The notes under the pieces are model-generated. The model was not told the DNA's origin and ran no database searches. It saw only the letters and a program-made list of their open reading frames with translations. From GCA-2732755 sp965228265 (GTDB taxonomy: Bacteria > Planctomycetota > Phycisphaerae > Phycisphaerales > UBA1924): DNA of 64,000 bases. Location: assembly GCA_965228265.1 (NCBI GenBank), contig OZ245804.1:2852001-2916000 (forward strand), read 5' to 3'. Made by a program: the position numbers and the translations under genes. Below, piece after piece: positions 51,452 to 60,332 of this stretch. Positions within the stretch are counted from its first letter, which is position 1. Every line of letters starts with the position of its first letter.

Positions 51452-51896
51452 TTGTCTTCCCTGATATCGCGTTCCGATCTTTGAGCATTCGGTTCATCGC
51501 GGCGAAGATGAATGACGCAGACCACGCGATGTATAGCAACCCACTGAGCCCCTGAGTCGCAGCGATGAATCGCAGATGTCCGGTCGGTAGGATGTCACCG
51601 AAGCCGATGGTTGTGTACATGACTGCGGAAGCGTAGAAGTGACCGAGTGGTCCGTCAGTCCGCTCACCGGTTAGTGTGCCAATGTCGAGGGCGTGCCAAG
51701 CGAAGTAGTACGCCACCGCATAGACAACGATGTCGAATAGGTGGCTGGCGTAAATACCGAGCATGAGGCAGAAGAAGCGGTGCCAAGTGAATCGATCGGC
51801 ATCGAGGGTGTATCGCGCCGCGATCACAAAGAACGCGAGACGAACCCCCGTTGTAATCAGCACGAGGGTGATGCTGATGAGGACCGAGGCGATCAT
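51438..51896 (-). CDS. Small potassium-channel-like protein
   Basis: A 152-residue membrane protein with two or three helices before a pore loop carrying the selectivity filter TTIGFGDILPTG, typical of K+ channels (TVGYGD/TIGFGD). The pore helix (HFYASAVMY) precedes it and one helix follows. It would form a tetramer without regulatory domain. It overlaps the permease gene. Confidence 0.82.
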   Translation of the reverse strand: MIASVLISITLVLITTGVRLAFFVIAARYTLDADRFTWHRFFCLMLGIYASHLFDIVVYAVAYYFAWHALDIGTLTGERTDGPLGHFYASAVMYTTIGFGDILPTGHLRFIAATQGLSGLLYIAWSASFIFAAMNRMLKDRNAISGKTNDDD

Positions 51897-51923
51897 GGCC
51901 GGAAGCTCTCTCGGGGGGTGCCA

Positions 51924-52823
51924 TCAGAACGCAAGGCGTACACCGAAGATCAAGGACACGCTTTCCGTATCGACGCCGGCCGACTCAGCGATGCTCGCGG
52001 TCTCACCGGCGAGCAACCCGTAGCGCACGCCGACGTACGGAGCGAACTCCCGCTCGATCTCGTATCGCAGGCGAAGATCGAGGTTCGCGTCGGTGAGTCC
52101 CGCCCCCAATGCTCGATCGGGAATGTCCTGAAACGCGAAGCCGAGTTCGGCGCGGGGCTGAAGGACCAGGCGCTGTGTGATCCGGAGGTTGTATTCTGCT
52201 TCCACGGCCGCGGTAACATCGGCGTCTTCGGAGATGTAGAGCGACGAGTCCATCTCGATCATGCCAGGGGCAAGCCCCTGAAATGCCAGCACGCCGGACC
52301 ATCGATCCTCGTAGTCTCCGGACTCCCACTCGTTTGCGTACTGCGCTCCTGCTTGAATGCTCCAAAATGGTGTTACGAGACGCGAGTAGAGCAAGTCTGT
52401 ACTCGACTCGCCCTGGCTATCCCCGTCAAAGGCCACTTCACCCTCTGACTTCCAGACGAATCGATTGTAATCGAACCCCACCCAGCCTTGAGCTTCCCAT
52501 CCTAATTCTCCGGCATCGCCGCCGTCGGGAAGGCGGTACTCGAGTTGTTCGATGAGGGTAAAGAACCTGAGTTCGTCGTCGGCGACGGGGTCGGGGTAGT
52601 GCGACGGTGGCGGCCCAGCGGCGTAGTCGAGCACATCATCGAGGGACATGCCTGTCGGCAACGGGGGCTCATCGTCGCTTTGGCGCTCGGCGGTAGGCTC
52701 CGCCCGTGTTTGAGAGTCTTCAGTACTGTCTGTGGGCTGGTGCTGCTCGTGCTGCGCCAATGCGGACCACGAAGTGAAGGCGTACACGAGCACTACGAGG
52801 GGGATTTGCTTATGAACCTGCAT
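51924..52823 (-). CDS. copB: CopB-type outer-membrane copper resistance protein
   Basis: Exported outer-membrane beta-barrel of 299 residues. The ATG at 52823 begins a signal peptide ending near ALAQHEQH. After a His/Gln/Asp-rich linker, the CopB barrel domain has ELRFFTLIEQLEYRLPDG, WEAQGWVGFDYNRFVWKSEG, TPFWSIQAGAQYANEWESG and the end FAPYVGVRYGLLAGETAS. It overlaps the multicopper oxidase gene by 14 bp, the standard copA-copB order. Confidence 0.92.
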   Translation of the reverse strand: MQVHKQIPLVVLVYAFTSWSALAQHEQHQPTDSTEDSQTRAEPTAERQSDDEPPLPTGMSLDDVLDYAAGPPPSHYPDPVADDELRFFTLIEQLEYRLPDGGDAGELGWEAQGWVGFDYNRFVWKSEGEVAFDGDSQGESSTDLLYSRLVTPFWSIQAGAQYANEWESGDYEDRWSGVLAFQGLAPGMIEMDSSLYISEDADVTAAVEAEYNLRITQRLVLQPRAELGFAFQDIPDRALGAGLTDANLDLRLRYEIEREFAPYVGVRYGLLAGETASIAESAGVDTESVSLIFGVRLAF

Positions 52824-54675
52824 GGGTGGCCTCCTCGTCAAGGGAACGGACGACTGCGACGGTGCGGAACATTCCCATCTTCATGTGATACAGGACGTGG
52901 CAGTGGAACGCCCACTGCCCCGGGGCGTCGGCCGTGATGTCAACCGTGAGCAGCTCGGCCGGCTGGACATTGACGGTGTGTTTCCTGGGGTTCTTGGCGT
53001 AGTTGTCGCCAGCGTAGAGGTCCATCCACATGCCGTGCAGATGGATAGGGTGATTCATCATGGTGTCGTTGATCATGTTGATGCGGAGGCGCTCACCGTA
53101 TTGGAACCGGATCATCTCCGCCTCGGACCACTTCTTACCATCGAATCCCCAGATGTACTTATGCATGTTCCCGGTCAGATGCAGGTCGAACTGCCGGGTA
53201 GGAGCACGCCGATCCGGCGGTGTCTCGAGGCATCGAAGTTGCGAATAGGTCAGGACGCGTCGTCCGTCATCACCGAGCCCGGACCCCGGATCACTCAGTT
53301 GACGGTAACGCGTCTTGCCCATCACAATGGCGCCTGGCCCGTGCGTGTCAGGCCCGTGCTCGATTCGTTCTGGAAGTCCTGATGTTGGAAGTGGACCGGC
53401 TGAACCGGCACGCTTGGTGTGCTCCGAACCGGCGTCCTCCATACCAGCAGTTGCTTTGTGGTCGCCATGGTTTGTCGACCCGGTCTCGGCGGACTCGTTT
53501 CCCATGACCGCGTGCATCATGCCCATATCTGCCATGGTCAGCATCGGACGGCGTCGGCGTTCGGGAATCGCTGCCTGGAGACCGGATTGTGGGGCGATCG
53601 TGCCACAAGCGAAACCGCTCCGATCCATAGCCTCTGCGAAAATCGTCCGCGGACGGTCGTCGGGCAAGGTGACAATCACGTCATACGTCTCGGCAACGGC
53701 GATCCTCAGCTCGTCGGTCTCCACCGGCTCAATGTTCTGGCCATCAGCCTGGACCACGGTCATCGGCAAGCCTTCAACGCGGAAGTCGTAATACGTCAGT
53801 GCAGAGGCGTTGGCGATGCGGAGGCGGACACGCTGACCGGGCTTGGCAATCGCGGTCCAGTTCTCTTCCGACGTCTTCCCGTTCATCAGAAATCTGTAAG
53901 TCGCACCCGTGACATCCGCTATGTCCGTCGGATCCATTCGCATTCGTTGCCAACTCAATCGTTTCTTGATCACATCGGCGATGCTCTCCCCGCTCGCCTC
54001 AGCCTGCGTCTCGAGATTGGCGAGCGTCGGTCGCTGATAGTTGAAGTACCCCTCCATCGTCTTGAGCTTGTCCATAACGACATATGGGTCCATGTCGGTC
54101 CAGTCCGAAAGGACAATCGAGTGTTCAATGTCGTAGTCCACCGGATCATCGTCCGCAGGATCGATGATCAACTGGCCGTAGTGCCCGAGTTGCTCTTGGA
54201 GTCCGGAGTGGCTGTGGTACCAATATGTGCCGTTCTGTCGCACCTGGTAGCGGTACGTGAACGTGGTTCCGGGACCGATGCCTTCGAAACTGACGCCTGG
54301 AACACCGTCCATTGTGAATGGAAGCAGAATGCCGTGCCAGTGGATAGAGGTTGATTCGTCGAGCCGGTTGTGTACCCGAATCAGTGCCTCGCGTCCCTCT
54401 TGCATACGGATGAGTGGGCCGGGGACGCTACCATTGATCGTGATCGCCTGCGACCGCCGCCCCCCGATTGCGATTGATTGTCGTTCTATGAACAGGTCGA
54501 TTCCGCCGGGCGCGGTTGCATCGAGTGCATTCGGTGCTCCTAAAGGCGAGGCGGCGAGGGCAGTGCGAAGGCCGGGGTGGAGCATGCCGTAGGCCGTCAA
54601 CGCCGCGCAGCCACTTGTCCCGAGAAACCGGCGCCGTGTCCAGTGATCCGAGTGGAAGTGTGTGCTATCTATCAT
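52810..54675 (-). CDS. copA: CopA multicopper oxidase
   Basis: Periplasmic Cu(I) oxidase of 621 residues. A Tat signal (WTRRRFLGTSGC, twin Arg 14-16) is followed by three cupredoxin domains. Copper ligand blocks: IHWHGILLPF, YWYHSHSGLQEQLG, HPIHLHGMWMD, and AFHCHVLYHMKMGMF with type-1 Cys, His and Met. A Met/His segment between (MADMGMMHAVMGNE) may bind extra copper. All trinuclear centre His pairs appear present. It detoxifies Cu(I) and is paired with copB. Confidence 0.95.
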   Translation of the reverse strand: MIDSTHFHSDHWTRRRFLGTSGCAALTAYGMLHPGLRTALAASPLGAPNALDATAPGGIDLFIERQSIAIGGRRSQAITINGSVPGPLIRMQEGREALIRVHNRLDESTSIHWHGILLPFTMDGVPGVSFEGIGPGTTFTYRYQVRQNGTYWYHSHSGLQEQLGHYGQLIIDPADDDPVDYDIEHSIVLSDWTDMDPYVVMDKLKTMEGYFNYQRPTLANLETQAEASGESIADVIKKRLSWQRMRMDPTDIADVTGATYRFLMNGKTSEENWTAIAKPGQRVRLRIANASALTYYDFRVEGLPMTVVQADGQNIEPVETDELRIAVAETYDVIVTLPDDRPRTIFAEAMDRSGFACGTIAPQSGLQAAIPERRRRPMLTMADMGMMHAVMGNESAETGSTNHGDHKATAGMEDAGSEHTKRAGSAGPLPTSGLPERIEHGPDTHGPGAIVMGKTRYRQLSDPGSGLGDDGRRVLTYSQLRCLETPPDRRAPTRQFDLHLTGNMHKYIWGFDGKKWSEAEMIRFQYGERLRINMINDTMMNHPIHLHGMWMDLYAGDNYAKNPRKHTVNVQPAELLTVDITADAPGQWAFHCHVLYHMKMGMFRTVAVVRSLDEEATHAGS

Positions 54676-54727
54676 TCCGTTTATCTCCTATCGAGAACGC
54701 ATATTAGCGTGCACAGATGAATGGTTT

Positions 54728-55360
54728 TTAATGATGCGGTCGACTCTGTGTCACCAAGCCAGCTTTCTTTAGGACACCCATGAATGCCAACCCAGGCTCC
54801 TTGAACTCGGCGAGTCTGAGCGTGTTCCAGTGGCGTTCGATGTAGCGCTCGAGGTGGTCGATCACCTGAGAGAGGAGGACAACGTGGCAGGTCTGGGCGC
54901 CGCCATCGCCGCGTGTGGAGCCGAACGCGGCAAGGCGTATGCGGTGGCCGTGCTCGGTCTTTGTTGCCCCGTATTTGGTGAGTTCGGTCGCGAGGCGTTC
55001 AGCGTGACTGTGGTCACAGCAACCGAAGCGGGTGAGCGCGGCGCGTAGTACAGCGGGCTGCGTAGCACCGCGGTTCAGAACAGCTTTGCCCTCTTTGACC
55101 TCGCCCACCAGCATGTCTGCTTCGCCGTCGAGCAGGCCGAGTGCCGGATCAATGTCGGCAACGGTAACATCGCGAGAGGACGAGCGGCCATGATGAGGCA
55201 CGAGTCGCGCGGCGTTTTGGAAGCGGAACGCTAGGACATCGATGTCGGTGGCAGTGCGGTGCTGGCCTGACCTGCCCGCCTCAATGACCGGGAACTCGGT
55301 GACCGTAAAGTAGCCGTTGATACGCAGATATGCCTGCACAAGGGCGACGGCGTTGTCCAT
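54728..55360 (-). CDS. Unknown protein with PD-(D/E)XK-like nuclease pattern
   Basis: A 210-residue protein without signal peptide. The pattern ATDIDVLAFRF then about 40 residues later ADMLVGEVKEGKA is like the active site of the PD-(D/E)XK nuclease fold (Asp, then E-x-K). The middle has GCCDHSHAERLATELTKYG. No named family is recognised. It lies between copA and the small exported protein gene. A nuclease role is a guess from the motif; a non-enzymatic fold is possible. Confidence 0.5.
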   Translation of the reverse strand: MDNAVALVQAYLRINGYFTVTEFPVIEAGRSGQHRTATDIDVLAFRFQNAARLVPHHGRSSSRDVTVADIDPALGLLDGEADMLVGEVKEGKAVLNRGATQPAVLRAALTRFGCCDHSHAERLATELTKYGATKTEHGHRIRLAAFGSTRGDGGAQTCHVVLLSQVIDHLERYIERHWNTLRLAEFKEPGLAFMGVLKKAGLVTQSRPHH

Positions 55361-55381
55361 GGGATTGGCCCTTCCTGTGGG

Positions 55382-55831
55382 CTAGGGGCGCGTTGCCGAA
55401 GCGAGCATCGCCTCTGCCTCAGCGATGTAGTACTCGGTCGTGGCAATACCAAAGGGCGAGAACACACCAGACTCAACAACTCGGTCGTTCCAGGCCCGCA
55501 TCCACTGAAGATGGCGTTGGATTGCGTCGGCTTCAGTACCTTGACGGTGGTCGAGTTGGATCAGCTCGATCTCGGCCAGCATCCGGCGCTTCGACCAGAG
55601 GTAGTTAGACTCGGCGCCGGCGCCGCCACGCGGTGAACCGCTCTCAGGATCATGGAACATCTGACAGATCCGTTCGGCGGTCTCAAGCTTCGCCCGTGCG
55701 GCGTCGAGGCGTCCTTGATCCACGGGGCTTGCGTCCGGTTGGCCGGCCCGGGCGGTGAGGCCGCTCATCGAGATGACGAGGATCGTGGCCAACGCGACAG
55801 CTGTAAGCAGTGCGGGAACGGTGCGGCTCAT
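55382..55831 (-). CDS. Small exported protein of the copper cluster
   Basis: A 149-residue protein; the ATG at 55831 follows AAAGGAA. It has a signal peptide (AVALATILVISMSGLTARAG) and a helical mature part (RLDAARAKLETAERICQMF, AIQRHLQWMRAWNDRVVE, EYYIAEAEAMLASATRP). No family is recognised. Helical periplasmic proteins of this size are common in metal-resistance clusters. Confidence 0.6.
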   Translation of the reverse strand: MSRTVPALLTAVALATILVISMSGLTARAGQPDASPVDQGRLDAARAKLETAERICQMFHDPESGSPRGGAGAESNYLWSKRRMLAEIELIQLDHRQGTEADAIQRHLQWMRAWNDRVVESGVFSPFGIATTEYYIAEAEAMLASATRP

Positions 55832-55950
55832 GGTTCGGTTCCTTTCATTAGGCGAATCCGGACAGAATCCAGTACTAGCGCACGTGTGGGGACAACAACT
55901 GCTAGCAAAGGCCCCCGCCGGTTTGTCACCCCGCGGAGACGTTGGGTCAA

Positions 55951-56292
55951 CTACGCCATGGCGTTGCATGAGGCAGCGCACGCGCGGCACGCCTCCGCGC
56001 AAGCCCTCGTCGGTTCGTCGTCGATACCGAGCGCCTCGCAACAGGTCGCACACGCTTCACACACGGCTGCGCACGCCGTGCATATAAGCGAATGGCGTGA
56101 CGACCCGCGTCTCAGGTAGTTGTGTGTGACACCGCAGATCTCAGCGCAGTCGAGCAACGTCTGGATGTGCTCAGTCTCTGCGGGGCGACCGTTCTCGACA
56201 CAGTGGTCAAGGCAGTACGGAATGAGGGCCATGCACTTATCGGCGCAATCGTGGCACGTCTCGGCACACTTGGTCATGTCACTGTCAGACAT
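55951..56292 (-). CDS. Cys-rich four-helix-bundle copper-storage-like protein (Csp)
   Basis: A 113-residue protein with 18 Cys on predicted helices, in CxxxC and CxxC spacing (KCAETCHDCADKCMAL, LDCAEICG, ICTACAAVCEACATCCEA, ACAEACRACAASCNAM). The Csp family stores many Cu(I) ions inside a four-helix bundle. No Tat signal is seen, so it resembles the cytosolic Csp3 type. It lies between the small exported protein and the copper ATPase. Confidence 0.88.
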   Translation of the reverse strand: MSDSDMTKCAETCHDCADKCMALIPYCLDHCVENGRPAETEHIQTLLDCAEICGVTHNYLRRGSSRHSLICTACAAVCEACATCCEALGIDDEPTRACAEACRACAASCNAMA

Positions 56293-56373
56293 CGGTGATA
56301 TTCCTTTTCGCCGGCACGATGTGCCGGACTTTGGTTGGCTCGAACTCCGCCCGCCGAGCCATAGGGCATTCGG

Positions 56374-58419
56374 TCAGTCTGGTTGCTGGCGGTCGATGCG
56401 CAGCATCCGGGCGTTGATGGAAACGATGACGGTTGAGAGTGACATGAACACCGCCCCTACCGCGGGTGAGAGAACGATGCCAAGCGGATAGAGCACACCG
56501 GCTGCGGCCGGGATGGCGAAGGCGTTGTAGCCGGTGGCCCACCAGAGGTTTTGGACCATCTTGCGGTACGTCGCACGTGAGAGCTCCACGACGGCCGTCA
56601 CGTCACGCGGGTCGGAGCGGACGAGGACGATGTCAGCGGACTCGATCGCCACGTCGGTGCCGGCCCCGACGGCGATGCCGACGTCGGCCTGCGTGAGCGC
56701 TGGGGCGTCGTTCACACCATCGCCGGTCATCGCGACGACGAGCCCTCGCGACTGTACCTCCTTGATCTTGGAGGCCTTCTGGTCCGGGAGGACCTCAGCG
56801 AAGTAGTCATCGAGCCCGAGTTCTTCCGAGACCCAGCGTGCGACGGCTTCGGCGTCTCCGGTGAGCATCATCACCTGGATTCCCATGGATTTGAGCCGTT
56901 CGAGCGCTTCGCGCGACTCCGGACGGATGATGTCCGCTAGTGCGATCGCACCCTCGACAGCGCCGTCGATGAGAAGATAGACGACAGTTTTGCCCTGATC
57001 GGCGACGGCGCGCACGCGGTCGTCGGTGACGGTGAGGTCGTGCTCGCGCAGGTAGCCGGGGCTGACGATGCGGAGCCGTGTTCCGTCAACCACCGCCTCG
57101 GCACCACGGCCCGGGATCGCTCTGAACTCGGACGGTGGCGGGAAGCTGATGCCACGTTCCTGGGCTCCGCGGACCACGCCCTCGGCGATCGGGTGCTCCG
57201 ACTGGCTTTCGAGGCTTGCAGCGAGGCGGAGGAGGTCCTCCTCGGAGCGTTCTCCAAGCGTGATGACGTCGGTGACGCCGAACCGTCCTTCCGTGAGTGT
57301 GCCGGTCTTGTCGAAGACGATGGCGTCGAGGTCGCGCCCGCGCTCGAACGCGGTGCGGTCGCGGATGAGCAGGCCGTTGCCGGCTGAGATCGACGTCGAT
57401 ACCGCCACGACAAGGGGGACGGCCAGACCGAGCGCATGCGGGCAGGCGATGATCATGACCGTGACCGCGCGTTCGAGTGAGAAATCGAAGGGTTTACCGA
57501 TGAGCAGCCATGTCACGAGCGTGGCGGAGCCCACTGAGATAGCGATGATCGTGAGCCAGAACGCTGCGCGGTTTGCGAGGTCTTGCGTGCGCGACTTGGA
57601 CTCCTGAGCCTGTCGCACCATCTCGATGACCTGGGCGAGGTAGGTCTCGCCCCCGGTGCGGCGGACCTCGATGGTGAAGGCGGCCTCGCCGTTGACAGCG
57701 CCGCCGATGACTTCGTCTCCCTCGCTCTTTTCGGCAGGCTTACTCTCGCCGGTGAGCATGGCCTCGTTGATGGTTGAACGTCCCTCCACGATCACGCCAT
57801 CGGTAGGGATCTTCTCGCCGGGCTTGACGAGCACGCGGTCACCGTGGTGGAGGTCGGTGACCGGTACGTCTCGAGTGCTTCCGTCCTCGGCGACGAGGTG
57901 CGCATCCGAGGGCATGAGCTTGACGAGTTTCTCGAGCGCGGCCGAGGCACCCATGACCGACCTCATCTCGATCCAGTGCCCGAGGAGCATGATGTCGATG
58001 AGCGTGGCCAGTTCCCAGAAGAAGACCTCGCCGGCGAGCCCGAACACGACGGCGCTTGAGTAGAAATATGCGACCGAGATCGCCAAAGCAATGAGGGTCA
58101 TCATGCCCGGCATTCGCCTGCGGAGCTCGGACGCGAGGCCCGAGAGGAACGGCCATCCGCCGTAGAAATACACGACGCTTGCGAACATGAACTGGACCAG
58201 TGAGTCGCCAGGGAAATCGAGGGTCTCGGAGAGCCCGAGCCACGACTGAATCATCGGAGCGAGCGCGACGACCGGAATCGTGAGCACGAGCGATACCCAG
58301 AAGCGTTGCTTGAAGTCAGCCACCATGTGCGCGTGGTGATCGTGGTGGCCACCTCCATCATGGCCGTCACCGTGGTGTTCTTCGTGATGGTGTTGCTTTG
58401 GGTGGTGATTCTCGTTCAT
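56374..58419 (-). CDS. Copper-exporting P-type ATPase of the CPH type (CopB-like, P1B)
   Basis: A 681-residue heavy-metal ATPase. The ATG at 58419 (MNENHHPKQHHH) behind GGAGGG begins a His-rich cytosolic N-terminus (HHEEHHGDGHDGGGHHDHHA) in place of HMA domains. The transmembrane metal site is CPHALGLAVP, as in the P1B-3 type that moves Cu(II)/Cu(I) rather than CPC types. Catalytic parts: TGE in NEAMLTGESKP, phosphorylation site VFDKTGTLTEG, HP in QSEHPIAEGV, and the hinge TGDGVNDAPAL. It overlaps the DUF5676 gene by 4 bp. Confidence 0.94.
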   Translation of the reverse strand: MNENHHPKQHHHEEHHGDGHDGGGHHDHHAHMVADFKQRFWVSLVLTIPVVALAPMIQSWLGLSETLDFPGDSLVQFMFASVVYFYGGWPFLSGLASELRRRMPGMMTLIALAISVAYFYSSAVVFGLAGEVFFWELATLIDIMLLGHWIEMRSVMGASAALEKLVKLMPSDAHLVAEDGSTRDVPVTDLHHGDRVLVKPGEKIPTDGVIVEGRSTINEAMLTGESKPAEKSEGDEVIGGAVNGEAAFTIEVRRTGGETYLAQVIEMVRQAQESKSRTQDLANRAAFWLTIIAISVGSATLVTWLLIGKPFDFSLERAVTVMIIACPHALGLAVPLVVAVSTSISAGNGLLIRDRTAFERGRDLDAIVFDKTGTLTEGRFGVTDVITLGERSEEDLLRLAASLESQSEHPIAEGVVRGAQERGISFPPPSEFRAIPGRGAEAVVDGTRLRIVSPGYLREHDLTVTDDRVRAVADQGKTVVYLLIDGAVEGAIALADIIRPESREALERLKSMGIQVMMLTGDAEAVARWVSEELGLDDYFAEVLPDQKASKIKEVQSRGLVVAMTGDGVNDAPALTQADVGIAVGAGTDVAIESADIVLVRSDPRDVTAVVELSRATYRKMVQNLWWATGYNAFAIPAAAGVLYPLGIVLSPAVGAVFMSLSTVIVSINARMLRIDRQQPD

Positions 58420-58697
58420 GTTGCGGCCCTCCCGGCGGCGAGGTTGTAGAGGGCTGCGACGAGAGCGCCAATCAACCACCCGAGGATTGTGATTTCGATG
58501 ACGCCGACACACGCCTCCCACCAAGGCATGTCCCAGCGGACGATCGGCTCGATGTCGAGTCCATGCATGATGCTATTGAAGAAACGGACGACGACATCTC
58601 TGGGCGCGATCAGCATGAGCGCGGCGCACGCGATGTAAAGTGTGCCACACGCCATGCCGACTGCGAACCCTGCGGCTTTGACGCTAATGATGTTCAT
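58416..58697 (-). CDS. DUF5676-family membrane protein
   Basis: A 93-residue protein with two membrane segments (GFAVGMACGTLYIACAALML and the C-terminal EITILGWLIGALVAALYNLA) and HGLDIEPIVRWDMPWWE between them, matching small proteins annotated DUF5676 beside copper ATPases. Function unknown; possibly an accessory subunit of the ATPase. It overlaps the ATPase start and the upstream small gene. Confidence 0.75.
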   Translation of the reverse strand: MNIISVKAAGFAVGMACGTLYIACAALMLIAPRDVVVRFFNSIMHGLDIEPIVRWDMPWWEACVGVIEITILGWLIGALVAALYNLAAGRAAT

Positions 58698-58887
58698 GGC
58701 GTGTTTCTCCTTGTTTACTTGAGGTCGCGTGGTGTTTGTGGCCGCGAAGCATCAACAGGTGGCACCCGAACATCAGCACGATGAAAACGAACACCGCGGC
58801 CTCGCCGGAGACTCCGAACAGTGGGAGCAGAAAGACGGCCAGGAGCGGCAGCGCGCAGCCAAGAACGTGTAGAAGTAGGTGTTTCAT
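58684..58887 (-). CDS. Small membrane protein with His-rich tail
   Basis: A 67-residue protein with two hydrophobic segments (LLHVLGCALPLLAVFLLP, AVFVFIVLMFGCHLLML) and a His-rich end (RGHKHHATSSKQGETRHEHH). It resembles the small DUF2933-like proteins of metal clusters but I cannot confirm the family. It overlaps both neighbours by 4-14 bp. The His tail suggests metal binding on the cytosolic side. Confidence 0.65.
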   Translation of the reverse strand: MKHLLLHVLGCALPLLAVFLLPLFGVSGEAAVFVFIVLMFGCHLLMLRGHKHHATSSKQGETRHEHH

Positions 58888-60332
58888 CCGTTTACCTCCT
58901 GTGCACGAGTCGTGGTAGAGACTTCCAGCGCGATGACGGTCATGTCGTCACTTGCGGGGCGACCATCGAGATGACGCCGGGCGGTGTCGAGGACGCTTGC
59001 TGCAGCGGACTTCGCGCTGACACAGGGATTCGCGCTGACACAGGGAGTGGATCGCAGCGAGTCGGCGATTCGCGACCTGCCGAGGAGCCGGCCGCGCTCG
59101 TCCATCGCCTCGCTGATCCCGTCCGAAATGAGTACGAGTACGTCGCCCTCATCGAGGTCTAGGTTGGTGTCCACAAACTCAGCCTCGGGGTCGATCCCGA
59201 GCAGCCCGCCGGTCGAGGAGAGTTCGGTCACGAGGCCGTTCGCGTGCACGGCGAAGCATGTCTCATGCCCCGCGCTGGCGTAGCACACGGGCCCATCGCC
59301 GTTCGGCAGACGGACGGCGATCATCGAGACAAAATCTTCCGGAAGGCTCGCCCGGAGCACCCCTCGGTTAACTGCATCGAGCAGCTCGGCCGGCGTGAGG
59401 TCTTGACCTTGGAGCGAGACGACGAGTGCTTTGAGCACCGCGGCGCCCATCGCGGCTGGAACGCCGTGACCCACGACATCACCGAGGCAGACGATGCGGT
59501 CCCCACAGGGGAGCGTGAGGATGTCAACGAAGTCCCCTGCGACCTCATCGGCGGGGTGGTACTCGACAGCGAGTCTCTGGTCTCCGGCCGGCGCGGAGAT
59601 CAGATGGCATTGCAAGCGTCTAGCCCGTGCGAGCTGCGCAGTTCTGTCCGCCTCGCGCCTCGCGAGGTCGCTCATCATGATGCCGAGCTCTCCGGTAAGC
59701 GTTGCGAGCTCTGCGCTCGACGCTTGGGGGAGCGGTACGTCGCTGCGGGTCTGTCCGAAGGTTCGCACAAGTCGCGCCAGATTCTCGACCGGCGTTGTCA
59801 TGAGGCGTATCAGGAGGGTGTTCACAACCCCAGCAGCCACGGCTGCCGCTCCTAGGAGTACGGCCGCTCGCCTCAGGGCGGTCGTCCTCGCAGACTCGAC
59901 TACGGGGGCGGCCAGCTCCGAGACGCGGACAAGCGTTGGCTCGCTGCCCGACTCACCCCGGATGCGTGATGCGCTTTCGCGATCAACCGTGTGGGTGTGC
60001 GAGGCAAAGTAAAGGCCCGTGGCCTGCCAGGCCTCGACGGTGTGCCCGGGCGAGGTGCCTGAGTTCATCGCAGTGCACACGCTGTCGAGATAGGACTGGA
60101 TGGCGTCAGAACCGTGGTGGCCGAGCGCGTTGACGGCCTCGGCGATCGCGTTGGCTTCGTCGGTGAGCGACTCAGTCTTACTTCGGAGTGCCGCGTCCAT
60201 GCTCGCTCGGTAGTCGAGGTAGAGCATGCCGAGTGTTGTTCCGCCGACGACCAGATTCACAGCCAAGAGAAGTTGTGTCCGCAGTCTGAGTGAACGGAGC
60301 CATGCCGTTATGTGATTGATCCGTTTATTCAT
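58884..60332 (-). CDS. Membrane-bound SpoIIE/RsbU-type serine phosphatase
   Basis: A 482-residue protein. Two membrane helices enclose a short extracytoplasmic sensor region (about residues 40-150), followed by a HAMP-like linker (LIRLMTTPVENLARLVRTFG) and a PP2C-type SpoIIE phosphatase domain (EYHPADEVAGDFVDILTLPC, GDVVGHGVPAAMGAAVLKAL, LLISDGISEA near the end as VLISDGISEAMDE, and ASDDMTVIAL). Such enzymes dephosphorylate STAS proteins in partner switches. A tandem six-residue duplication (CVSANPCVSAK) interrupts the domain near its end. Its partner proteins are not in this cluster; the STAS/kinase pair at 11.9-12.7 kb is a distant possibility. Confidence 0.87.
   Translation of the reverse strand: MNKRINHITAWLRSLRLRTQLLLAVNLVVGGTTLGMLYLDYRASMDAALRSKTESLTDEANAIAEAVNALGHHGSDAIQSYLDSVCTAMNSGTSPGHTVEAWQATGLYFASHTHTVDRESASRIRGESGSEPTLVRVSELAAPVVESARTTALRRAAVLLGAAAVAAGVVNTLLIRLMTTPVENLARLVRTFGQTRSDVPLPQASSAELATLTGELGIMMSDLARREADRTAQLARARRLQCHLISAPAGDQRLAVEYHPADEVAGDFVDILTLPCGDRIVCLGDVVGHGVPAAMGAAVLKALVVSLQGQDLTPAELLDAVNRGVLRASLPEDFVSMIAVRLPNGDGPVCYASAGHETCFAVHANGLVTELSSTGGLLGIDPEAEFVDTNLDLDEGDVLVLISDGISEAMDERGRLLGRSRIADSLRSTPCVSANPCVSAKSAAASVLDTARRHLDGRPASDDMTVIALEVSTTTRAQEVNG
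59011..59046 (-). repeat. Tandem 18-bp duplication in the phosphatase gene
   Basis: TTCGCGCTGACACAGGGA occurs twice in a row (59011-59028, 59029-59046), adding six codons in frame to the SpoIIE domain. Confidence 0.85.
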
